Source: SIG622 sp045652245
Lineage (GTDB): Bacteria > Bacillota > Clostridia > Oscillospirales > CAG-382
Length of the DNA stretch: 64,000 nt
Direction: 5' to 3'
Assembly (NCBI GenBank): GCA_045652245.1
Contig: JAZRTY010000013.1
Coordinates: forward strand, 21,560-85,559
Shown: positions 57,439 to 64,000 of the stretch, one piece after another
Position numbering within the stretch: the stretch's first letter is position 1
How the letters are laid out: each line of letters begins with the position of its first letter
Position numbers and translations under genes: made by a program
Notes under the pieces: model-generated
The model's database searches: none
What the model was told of the DNA's origin: nothing
Seen by the model: only the letters and a program-made list of their open reading frames with translations

Positions 57439-58359
57439 ATGGGGAACAATATGAGCAGGAATAGCAATAATATAATTTATAATGACGAAAGCAGGACAAA
57501 ACGGATAGCATTGGATTTACTGACTGCAATGCTGGCAGGAATAATTGTTGCAATAGCATATTTTTTCTTTCAGAACAGTAATGGATTTTCACCGGGAGGC
57601 GTAGGTGGTCTTGCGACCATGACTTATAGTCTTTTGGGACAAAAGGTGAGCTGGGCAGTTCTTATGTTGATATTTAATCTGCCTATATTTGTTCTTGTCA
57701 GTGCCTTTGTAAACAGAAAATTAGGCTTTTACCTCATAATTTATATGCTTGTTCAGTCGTTTGGCGTTGAGTTGCTTGAAAATGTCGGTGCAAAACCGTA
57801 TTGTGCAGCAAATAACGGTGGTGATTTTGAGATAGTTTTCGCTTGTATTGCAACCGGTGTTATTTCAGGCTTCGGATTTTCCCTGATGCTGAAAAGATTT
57901 GGTGCAAGTGGGGGAACATATGCTATATCTGCACTCATAAAAAAATTCAGACCTGCAAGTAATATAGCTTATGTTGCGTTCATTCTTGACGGAAGTGTTG
58001 TCGGAATTGCCTTTTTTGTTTACGGAATGAAGGTAACTCCCGTAATCTGCACCTTACTGAACCTTTTTATTGCAAATATTGTAGTTGATAATATGTTGTC
58101 CGGAATAAAGGATGGCTACAAATTTGAAATTATTACAGATAAACCCGATGAACTGGCACAGGTCCTGATAGACGAGCTGAAGCATGGAGTAACACAAATT
58201 CAGGTGCTTGGAATGTACTCACATACCGAAAAATATATGCTTGTTTGTATTGTCCGTAAAAGACAAATAGGTCAGATGATGAAAATCATAAAACGCTTTG
58301 ACGGAACATTTGCAAGCTTTACAAGAGTAAACGAAGTGTTCGGAAGATTTAAAAAATAA
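57439..58359 (+). CDS. YitT-family membrane protein (DUF161 + DUF2179)
   Basis: The 306-residue protein has five to six membrane helices in its first ~205 residues, with family motifs SPGGVGGLATM, NLPIFVLV and GASGGTYAISALI. A soluble C-terminal DUF2179 domain (residues ~215-300, YKFEIITDKPDELAQVLIDELKHGVTQIQVLGMYS) follows. YitT proteins are widespread in Firmicutes, and their transported substrate, if any, is unknown. AGGAGC is ten bases before the ATG. An ATG at 57451 is an alternative start. Confidence 0.88.
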   Translation: MGNNMSRNSNNIIYNDESRTKRIALDLLTAMLAGIIVAIAYFFFQNSNGFSPGGVGGLATMTYSLLGQKVSWAVLMLIFNLPIFVLVSAFVNRKLGFYLIIYMLVQSFGVELLENVGAKPYCAANNGGDFEIVFACIATGVISGFGFSLMLKRFGASGGTYAISALIKKFRPASNIAYVAFILDGSVVGIAFFVYGMKVTPVICTLLNLFIANIVVDNMLSGIKDGYKFEIITDKPDELAQVLIDELKHGVTQIQVLGMYSHTEKYMLVCIVRKRQIGQMMKIIKRFDGTFASFTRVNEVFGRFKK

Positions 58360-58367
58360 ATATACAT

Positions 58368-58400
58368 AAAAAGCTGTTACAGAAATGCAACAGCTTTTTT
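58368..58400. terminator. Bidirectional terminator between yitT and DUF6512 gene
   Basis: AAAAAGCTGTT (58368-58378) and AACAGCTTTTTT (58389-58400) pair around ACAGAAATGC. It serves the two convergent genes. Confidence 0.9.
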
Positions 58401-58406
58401 ATATTA

Positions 58407-58910
58407 TCAGACAGGACTTACAAAAATACCAAGTTTCGGTGGATTTACGGTACAGATAATAAATGCGACTGCAAACAGCAAATTCAAAAAAATAAGTAAC
58501 GATTTGTACTTTTCAAACTTACAGGAATTTGCGTTTTTATAAAAAATATAAAAAGTGATAATAACACTTATGAAAAATGTCGAAATATCAATGGCAGAAA
58601 TGTTGTAACCTAATATTCCGGTATAAGTGTAAAAGAGAACGGGGATAAGTAAAGTTCCAAGCAGTGTCGAAAAAAGATATGCCGATTTACTGCAGGAGCT
58701 GATTTTAAGAAATCGCTTTCTTGTAAGCAGCCAGAATAGGAGCATCGGGAAAAATACCAGTTTCATATGCTCCCAGGTTGATTCGTTGATTGGCGTAAAG
58801 AGACCGACCAAAAAATTCTGACCTGTAAAATTGTAAACGAAATGAAGTAAAGTACCAAGCACAGAAATTATAATTGTGCCTGTGACAGTGTATTTTTTTA
58901 GTTTATTCAT
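58407..58910 (-). CDS. DUF6512-like integral membrane protein
   Basis: The 167-residue protein has five predicted membrane helices and the conserved-looking segments LLHFVYNFTGQNFLVGLFTPINESTWEHMKLVFFPMLL. The NESTWEHMKL string is typical of DUF6512 proteins in Clostridia, whose function is unknown. I start it at the ATG at 58910 after GGGTG. An in-frame GTG nine bases earlier is possible. It stands alone on the minus strand between yitT and the OPT transporter. Confidence 0.75.
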   Translation of the reverse strand: MNKLKKYTVTGTIIISVLGTLLHFVYNFTGQNFLVGLFTPINESTWEHMKLVFFPMLLFWLLTRKRFLKISSCSKSAYLFSTLLGTLLIPVLFYTYTGILGYNISAIDISTFFISVIITFYIFYKNANSCKFEKYKSLLIFLNLLFAVAFIICTVNPPKLGIFVSPV

Positions 58911-59047
58911 ATTAATCACCCGTTTAGATTATATTAATGAGCAAGCTGATATATTCATAAAAAACAAATAATACTTCTTTTTTTCTTCTAAACTTTACCA
59001 AATTGTTATTAAATGAATAATAAAAAGGCAATAATAAGCAAAAAGAT

Positions 59048-59076
59048 TTGATTTTGTTTTAAAAATTTGATAGAAT
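59048..59076 (+). promoter_or_regulatory. Sigma-A promoter of OPT-pqqD unit
   Basis: TTGATT (59048-59053) and TAGAAT (59071-59076) with a 17-base spacer ending in TTTGA. Confidence 0.72.
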
Positions 59077-59156
59077 CAAAAGGTTGAAAATAACAGTCGT
59101 AAAAAGACGACGTACAGATTAAATGAGTTAGCATGTCAGAAAGGTAAGGTAGAAAA

Positions 59157-61076
59157 ATGGACAAGCAAAACAATTTTAAGCCGTATGTGCCTGCAGAAAA
59201 AATAACACCCGAATTTACGGTTACATCAATAATTATGGGTGTGATTCTTGCAGTAATATTTGGTGCGGCAAACGCATATCTCGGTTTGCGTGTTGGACTT
59301 ACAGTATCAGCTTCGATTCCGTCAGCCGTTATTGCAATGGGCGTAATTCGAGTTATAATGCGTAAAAATTCAATACTTGAAAGCAACATGGTGCAGACAA
59401 TCGGTTCTGCCGGGGAATCTCTTGCTGCAGGTGCGATTTTTACAATTCCTGCGCTTTTCCTTTGGGCAAAGGATGATATAATGGATAAGCCCGGAATACT
59501 TGAAATTACATTAATTGCACTTCTCGGCGGACTTCTTGGTGTATTCTTTATGATACCACTGCGTAATGCACTTATCGTTAAGGAACATGGTGTACTTCCT
59601 TATCCTGAAGGAGCAGCGTGTGCTGAAGTGCTTTTAGCAGGAGAAGAGGGCGGCTCTAATGCCTCAACCGTATTTGCGGGTATGGGATTTGCAGCAGCAT
59701 TTAAGTTCATTATCGACGGACTTCGTGCGGTACCCGGCGAAATCGGATTTAGAGTAAAAGGTTTTGCAGGAGAGATAGGTACACAGATTTATCCCGCAGT
59801 AATGAGTGTCGGCTATATATGCGGACCTCGCATTTCTTCATATATGTTTGCAGGAAGCGTGCTCAGTTGGCTTGTTATAATTCCTCTTATTGTGCTTTTC
59901 GGTGGCAGTGCTATCATAGCACCCGGAACTGCTACAATAGCTGAAATATATGCTGAAGGCGGAGCCGGTGATATCTGGGGTTCATATGTTCGTTATATCG
60001 GAGCAGGTGCGCTTGCAGCAGGTGGTATTATCAGCCTTATAAAATCACTTCCTCTTATCGTGAGAACCTTCAAGGATTCAATAAAGAGTATGGGCGGTAC
60101 AGCAGGAGCTAAAAATATACGTACTGAAAGAGATATTCCGATAAAAGTAGTTCTTATATGTATTGCAATTTTAACACTTCTTGTATGGCTTGTTCCTGCA
60201 GTTCCCGTAACCCTTTTAGGGGCTGTAATTGTAGTTGTATTCGGCTTCTTCTTTGCAACCGTTTCTTCAAGAATGGTAGGACTTGTAGGAAGCAGTAATA
60301 ACCCTGTTTCAGGCATGGCAATTGCAACGCTTCTGATTGCTACTCTTATTCTGAAGTTAACAGGCAGTGAGGGCCCTGCAGGTATGACAGCGGCAATTGC
60401 AATCGGTTCAATTATCTGTATTGTTTCTGCGATTTCAGGGGATACCTCACAGGATTTAAAAACAGGATTTCTTCTTGGTGCAACCCCCAGAAAACAGCAG
60501 ATTGGTGAAGTTTTCGGAGTAGTAGCGGCAGCCCTTGCAATAGGTGGAACACTTTATCTTCTTGACACTGCATGGGGCTTTGGAACAAAAGAGCTTGCAG
60601 CACCTCAGGCGACTCTTATGAAGATGATAGTAGAAGGTGTTATGGAAGGAAATCTTCCATGGGCACTTGTATTTACAGGTGTGTTTATCGCAATTTTGGT
60701 TGAAATCCTCGGAATTCCGGTGCTTCCCTTTGCAATCGGCGTATATCTGCCGATTCACCTGAATGCCTGCATTATGGTCGGTGGACTTGTAAGACTTTTC
60801 ATCGACAGAATAAAGAAAGACGAGGAAACAAAGAAGGAAATTGTTAATGACGGTATTCTCTTCTGCTCGGGAATGATAGCGGGAGAGGGACTTGTAGGAA
60901 TTCTGCTTGCAGTATTTGCAATATTTGGTCTTGATAAGGTTATTGATATTTCAGGAATCTTAGGGCTTTCCGAAACAGCTTCAAAGCTTTTGAGCCTTGT
61001 TGTTTTTGCACTTATTGTTGTTTCTGTACTTTCTTTCTCTGTATGGAAAAAAAGAACAAAAAAAGAAGATAAATAA
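59157..61076 (+). CDS. OPT-family oligopeptide transporter
   Basis: The 639-residue protein has about fifteen membrane helices and the OPT signature segments FGAANAYLGLRVGLTVSASIPSAVI, ESNMVQTIGSAGESLAAGAIFTIPAL, LPYPEGAACAEVL, SSNNPVSGMAI and SAISGDTSQDLKTGFLLGATP. OPT proteins import small peptides or metal chelates with protons. AAAGGTAAGG precedes the ATG. It is followed after two bases by a PqqD-like protein, so the two are translated together. Confidence 0.93.
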   Translation: MDKQNNFKPYVPAEKITPEFTVTSIIMGVILAVIFGAANAYLGLRVGLTVSASIPSAVIAMGVIRVIMRKNSILESNMVQTIGSAGESLAAGAIFTIPALFLWAKDDIMDKPGILEITLIALLGGLLGVFFMIPLRNALIVKEHGVLPYPEGAACAEVLLAGEEGGSNASTVFAGMGFAAAFKFIIDGLRAVPGEIGFRVKGFAGEIGTQIYPAVMSVGYICGPRISSYMFAGSVLSWLVIIPLIVLFGGSAIIAPGTATIAEIYAEGGAGDIWGSYVRYIGAGALAAGGIISLIKSLPLIVRTFKDSIKSMGGTAGAKNIRTERDIPIKVVLICIAILTLLVWLVPAVPVTLLGAVIVVVFGFFFATVSSRMVGLVGSSNNPVSGMAIATLLIATLILKLTGSEGPAGMTAAIAIGSIICIVSAISGDTSQDLKTGFLLGATPRKQQIGEVFGVVAAALAIGGTLYLLDTAWGFGTKELAAPQATLMKMIVEGVMEGNLPWALVFTGVFIAILVEILGIPVLPFAIGVYLPIHLNACIMVGGLVRLFIDRIKKDEETKKEIVNDGILFCSGMIAGEGLVGILLAVFAIFGLDKVIDISGILGLSETASKLLSLVVFALIVVSVLSFSVWKKRTKKEDK

Positions 61077-61078
61077 TT

Positions 61079-61429
61079 ATGAGCAAGAATAAAAAAAATA
61101 AGGGAAATTACCTCGAAAAAGTACCTGTCAGAAGCTCGCATCTTTCTTATACTGTTGATGATGTCGGTATTGTAACCCTCAGCTATGAAAACAAGGGAGT
61201 TTTCAACAGAATATTTCAGATAATTATTAAAAAGCCCAAAATCAGCTATGTTCATCTTGACGAAATCGGAAGTGTTGTCTGGCCGCTAATTGATGGCGAA
61301 AAGAAAATTATGGAACTTGGTGAGTATGTTCGACAAAAATGTGGCGAAAAGGCAGAGCCACTATATGAACGACTTGCAAAATATTTTCAGATTCTTGAAA
61401 GCTATAAATTTATAAAATTTGTAAAGTAG
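61079..61429 (+). CDS. PqqD-family (RiPP-recognition-like) protein
   Basis: The 116-residue protein has a basic N-terminus (SKNKKNKGNYLEKVPVRS) and a PqqD fold from residue ~60 on: VHLDEIGSVVWPLIDGEKKIMELGEYVRQKCGEKAEPLYERLAKYFQILESYKFI. The strand-strand-helix pattern with LDEIGSVVW is typical of PqqD/RRE domains, which bind leader peptides in RiPP pathways. Here it is coupled to a peptide transporter rather than a radical SAM enzyme, and no precursor peptide gene is visible nearby. Its role is unknown. It may gate or present peptides to the transporter. Confidence 0.8.
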   Translation: MSKNKKNKGNYLEKVPVRSSHLSYTVDDVGIVTLSYENKGVFNRIFQIIIKKPKISYVHLDEIGSVVWPLIDGEKKIMELGEYVRQKCGEKAEPLYERLAKYFQILESYKFIKFVK

Positions 61430-61437
61430 TTAAAAAC

Positions 61438-61476
61438 AAAATGGCAGTTATAAAAGTAGCTGTCATTTTATTTTTT
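61438..61476 (+). terminator. Terminator after pqqD-like gene
   Basis: AAAATGGCAGTTA (61438-61450) pairs with TAGCTGTCATTTT (61457-61469), with G-U wobbles, and is followed by ATTTTTT. Confidence 0.8.
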
Positions 61477-61494
61477 ATAATAAAAATTCTGTAC

Positions 61495-61521
61495 ACAACA
61501 GGGAAGTTTTTGCATAAAATG
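61495..61521 (+). promoter_or_regulatory. Sigma-K-like motif upstream of cysK
   Basis: AC (61495-61496), 16 bases, CATAAAATG (61513-61521). The 20 bases at 61501-61520 match 20481-20500 in front of the spoVM cluster at 19 positions. Confidence 0.35.
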
Positions 61522-61550
61522 TAAAAGTGAGTAAAAGGATGAAAAAAATG

Positions 61551-61579
61551 TTGATTTTTTACAGGAAAGGTGATATAAT
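61551..61579 (+). promoter_or_regulatory. Sigma-A promoter of cysK
   Basis: TTGATT (61551-61556), 17 bases, TATAAT (61574-61579), 62 bases before the start codon. Confidence 0.82.
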
Positions 61580-61641
61580 ATACTTTGGATTTATTTTAAC
61601 TGTTTAAAATATTTCCTTATGATTTTGAAAGGGTACATATA

Positions 61642-62571
61642 ATGATTTATAGTAATATTCTTGAAGCGATTGGGAATACTCCGATTATAAAGCTCAATCA
61701 TATAGCACCGAAGGACGGAGCAGATATACTTGTAAAATTTGAGGGACTGAATGTTGGTGGCTCGATAAAGACAAGGACTGCGTATAATATGATATTGGAT
61801 GCCGAAAAGAATGGTATAATAAATAAAGATACTATTATAGTTGAGCCGACAAGCGGAAATCAGGGGATAGGACTTGCTCTTGTGGGAGCTGTCCGTGGCT
61901 ACAAAACAAAAATAATTATGCCGGATTCTGTCAGTGAGGAAAGAAGAAAGCTTGTTCGTCACTACGGAGCAGAGGTGGTACTTATACATGACGCAGGAAA
62001 CATAGGAGAATGTATTGAGGAATGCCTGGAAACAGCATTGCGCATGCGTGACGAAAACCCTAACGTTTTTGTGCCTCAGCAATTTGAAAACAAAGCAAAC
62101 CCCGATATCCAGAGAAACGGAACGGGAGTCGAAATTTTAAATCAGGTAAACGCACCTATTCATGGATTTTGTTCGGGTATAGGAACAGGTGGTACAATAA
62201 CCGGAATCGGTGAGACCTTAAAAGCAAAAAATCCCGATATCGAAATCTGGGCAGTAGAGCCGGAGCACGCAGCAATTCTGTCGGGTGGTTCAATCGGAAC
62301 ACATCTTCAGATGGGCATCGGTGACGGAATTATTCCGGCGATTTTGAACAAAACAATTTATAACGATATATGTATTATAAAGGACGAGGAAGCAATTTCT
62401 ACTGCAAAGGACCTTGCAAGTAAGGAAGGAATAATGTGTGGAATATCGAGTGGAACAAATGTTGCAGCAGCCATAAAGCTTGCAAAAAAACTCGGCAAGG
62501 GAAAAACGGTTGTTACAGTTTTACCGGATACAGCAGAAAGATATTTCTCTACACCACTTTTTGAAGATTAA
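61642..62571 (+). CDS. cysK: Cysteine synthase (O-acetylserine sulfhydrylase)
   Basis: This PLP enzyme makes cysteine from O-acetylserine and sulfide. The 309-residue protein has ILEAIGNTPIIKL, the PLP lysine in VGGSIKTRTAYNMI, the asparagine loop EPTSGNQGIGLALVGAVRGYK, the phosphate-binding GIGTGGTITGIGE and GISSGTNVAAAIKLAKK. Around the lysine, SIKTR replaces the common SVKDR, a variant seen in some Firmicutes. No T-box or SAM riboswitch is visible in the 200-base leader. Confidence 0.9.
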   Translation: MIYSNILEAIGNTPIIKLNHIAPKDGADILVKFEGLNVGGSIKTRTAYNMILDAEKNGIINKDTIIVEPTSGNQGIGLALVGAVRGYKTKIIMPDSVSEERRKLVRHYGAEVVLIHDAGNIGECIEECLETALRMRDENPNVFVPQQFENKANPDIQRNGTGVEILNQVNAPIHGFCSGIGTGGTITGIGETLKAKNPDIEIWAVEPEHAAILSGGSIGTHLQMGIGDGIIPAILNKTIYNDICIIKDEEAISTAKDLASKEGIMCGISSGTNVAAAIKLAKKLGKGKTVVTVLPDTAERYFSTPLFED

Positions 62572-62607
62572 AAACATCACATATTTACAAAATAAAGGAG
62601 AATGAAA

Positions 62608-63588
62608 ATGGATTCAAACGTAAGACCTGAAACAATGGCAAGAATTACAACAAAAGAATTGGCAGACGCGTTTATCGCAGAACAGGTTGAACAGGTACGC
62701 AAGCAGGTAGGAAACAAAAGAGTACTTCTCGCACTTTCAGGAGGTGTTGACTCCTCTGTTGTTGCGGCACTTCTCATAAAAGCAATAGGAAAGCAGCTTG
62801 TCTGTGTGCATGTAAATCACGGACTTATGAGAAAAGGTGAGAGTGAACAGGTAATTGAAGTATTTGGCAAGGCTCTTGACGCAAATCTTATTTATATAGA
62901 TGCAACTGACAGATTCCTTGACCTTCTTGCCGGTGTATCAGAACCCGAGAAGAAGAGAAAAATTATCGGTGGCGAATTTATAAAGGTATTTGATGAGGAG
63001 GCAAAAAAGCTTTCAGATATAGAATTTTTAGCACAAGGAACAATATACCCCGATATTCTTGAAAGTGACGGAGTAAAGGCGCACCATAATGTAGGTGGAC
63101 TTCCCGAGGAAATGAAATTTGAGCTTGTAGAGCCTGTAAAGCTTCTTTACAAAGACGAAGTAAGAGTTGTAGGTGAAGCACTTGGGCTTCCTCACGCAAT
63201 GGTATACCGTCAGCCGTTCCCGGGCCCCGGACTTGGAGTAAGATGCCTTGGCGCCATAACAAGAGACAGACTCACAGCTCTTCGTGAAGCAGATGCAATT
63301 CTTCGTGAGGAGTTTGATAACTGTGGCCTTGCAGAAAAAGTATGGCAGTATTTTATCGCAGTACCGGATATCAAGAGTGTAGGTGTTCGTGACGGGAAGA
63401 GATATGAAGCATGGCCTGCAATTATCAGAGCTGTAAATACAACAGATGCAATGAGTGCAACAATAGAAGAAATCCCGTACACAGTTCTTCATAAAATCAC
63501 CGACAGAATTACCCACGAGGTTGAAGGAATCAACCGTGTTCTTTTCGATTTGACTCCTAAGCCTATTGGTACTATTGAGTGGGAATAA
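62608..63588 (+). CDS. guaA: GMP synthase, ATP-pyrophosphatase subunit only (split GuaA)
   Basis: The protein converts XMP to GMP using ammonia. The 326-residue chain has the PP-loop LLALSGGVDSSVVAALL, the HVNHGLMRKGESEQV loop and the GuaA dimerisation domain (QPFPGPGLGVRCLGAITRDRL ... HEVEGINRVLFDLTPKPIGTIEWE). It begins about where the second domain of the usual ~515-residue GuaA begins. The N-terminal glutaminase (class I GATase) domain is missing, and no such gene is in the window. This is the two-subunit arrangement known from archaea. The ATG at 62608 has AAAGGAG eight bases upstream, and the in-frame ATG at 62602 is too close to that site. Confidence 0.93.
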   Translation: MDSNVRPETMARITTKELADAFIAEQVEQVRKQVGNKRVLLALSGGVDSSVVAALLIKAIGKQLVCVHVNHGLMRKGESEQVIEVFGKALDANLIYIDATDRFLDLLAGVSEPEKKRKIIGGEFIKVFDEEAKKLSDIEFLAQGTIYPDILESDGVKAHHNVGGLPEEMKFELVEPVKLLYKDEVRVVGEALGLPHAMVYRQPFPGPGLGVRCLGAITRDRLTALREADAILREEFDNCGLAEKVWQYFIAVPDIKSVGVRDGKRYEAWPAIIRAVNTTDAMSATIEEIPYTVLHKITDRITHEVEGINRVLFDLTPKPIGTIEWE

Positions 63589-63681
63589 TTTCATTATTTT
63601 GGGGCAAACCCATTTATCCTCATAGGGGCAAAAATCTTTATCCTAACTCCCTATAAATAAAACAAAAAAATAGCCTAAATC

Positions 63682-63714
63682 AGGACCTTGTTTGTAAAAA
63701 ACAAGGTCCTTTTT
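63682..63714 (+). terminator. Terminator after guaA
   Basis: A perfect 12-bp stem AGGACCTTGTTT / AAACAAGGTCCT (63682-63693, 63699-63710) is followed by TTTTG. Confidence 0.93.
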
Positions 63715-63740
63715 GTCGTCCAAAAAAGATCTTGTAAGCA

Positions 63741-64000
63741 GTAAAATTTCTCCCTTTTTCTCCTCCCCCTCCCCGAGAAAAAAGAGTAGAGTAAGAGTAA
63801 TTTTTTTTCTCTCTTTTCCCTCTCCGGAAAAAGAGAGAGTGAGAGAAGAGAAATCAACTTATTCTTGATTTTCTCGTTCTTTTTCCTTTTTCTTTTCTTT
63901 CTCTGAAAAAGAAGAGAGAAGGAGTAGGAGTAGAGTAAGTAGAGTGAAAAATTCTTTCTCTTTTTCCTCATTTTTTCTTCCTCTCAATGTTGCTTTTCTT
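63741..64000. repeat. Array of alternating pyrimidine and purine tracts
   Basis: On the + strand the sequence alternates between C/T-only and G/A-rich tracts of 20-40 bases. The switches (CCCCGAGAAAAA, CTCCGGAAAAAG, CTCTGAAAAAGAAG) lie at about 63774, 63825 and 63904, and a new pyrimidine tract begins at 63952. Each switch can form a hairpin or triplex (H-DNA). Purine parts repeat GAGTAGAGTAAGAG-like units. No gene is supported in 63589-64000. A minus-strand open frame across it has only low-complexity Lys/Arg/Leu/Ser composition. Confidence 0.7.

Noticed and set aside
61430..61641. T-box or SAM riboswitch before cysK
   Set aside because: The leader contains only a terminator of the previous gene and promoter motifs. 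No T-box core or riboswitch-like conserved stems were recognised.
63675..63971. 98-codon minus-strand open frame rich in Lys, Arg, Leu and Ser
   Set aside because: It is a by-product of the pyrimidine/purine array, covers the guaA terminator, has no ribosome site and no protein-like composition.
1..64000. tRNA, rRNA, CRISPR arrays, insertion sequences, phage genes
   Set aside because: Reading the intergenic spaces showed no cloverleaf-like or CCA-ended segments, no regularly spaced repeats and no transposase or integrase motifs.

Overview
The window is a piece of a chromosome from an anaerobic, endospore-forming, low-to-medium GC Clostridia member, most likely Oscillospirales/Ruminococcaceae-like. 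The evidence is the Firmicutes gene order (rpmH-rnpA-yidD-yidC-jag; pyrH-frr-uppS-cdsA-dxr-rseP-ispG-polC; lepA-hemW), spore genes (dpsA-dpsB, spoVM, a sipL-like gene, spoIID), PolC polymerase, and glycyl-radical chemistry, which requires anaerobiosis. The taxonomic call rests on gene content only.

Layout. 1-8.9 kb (+): the end of a K+/H+ antiporter, an AlaA-type aminotransferase, an SGNH esterase, an acyl-CoA synthetase with its TetR regulator and a matching palindromic operator, hemolysin III, a cyclophilin, a C_GCAxxG_C_C protein, and dipicolinate synthase A/B. 9.0-15.6 kb (-): jag, yidC, yidD, rnpA and rpmH (rpmH is 44 codons), then a small membrane protein, tyrS and two tandem paralogous esterases. 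15.8-20.4 kb (+): a ComEC-like protein with a degenerate C-terminus, a DUF2344 protein and a DHHW protein. 20.5-25.5 kb: a sporulation cluster (50-codon membrane protein, 23-codon spoVM, sipL-like gene, divergent spoIID) followed by an HtrA protease.

25.7-38.4 kb is the main accessory system: a bacterial microcompartment (BMC) built around a B12-independent glycyl radical diol-dehydratase-like enzyme and its activase. It encodes seven shell proteins (one permuted EutS/PduU type, four BMC-H, one EutN pentamer, one PduT-like tandem protein), a EutP-like GTPase, a class II aldolase, a GlcG/PduO-C protein, a Zn-dependent alcohol dehydrogenase, PduS, a DeoR regulator and a PduQ-like Fe-alcohol dehydrogenase. 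No acylating aldehyde dehydrogenase, phosphotransacylase or acetate kinase is present, unlike most metabolosomes. The genes suggest a redox-balanced compartment that makes alcohols rather than acyl-phosphate. Two similar ACAAAACAACAC-type arrays in front of the dehydratase and aldolase promoters are candidate DeoR operators. A MATE exporter and a PfkB sugar kinase follow under a separate promoter.

41-51.8 kb is the housekeeping pyrH-to-polC operon. 52-54.1 kb holds a two-gene cassette of secreted proteins of unknown role. Its promoter nearly duplicates the lepA promoter on its other side. 54.3-63.6 kb carries lepA, hemW, a YitT protein, a DUF6512-like membrane protein, an OPT transporter with a PqqD-like partner, cysK, and a GMP synthase ATP-pyrophosphatase subunit without its glutaminase domain. 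The last 290 bases are a striking array of alternating pyrimidine and purine tracts. I saw no rRNA, tRNA, CRISPR array, insertion sequence or prophage gene.
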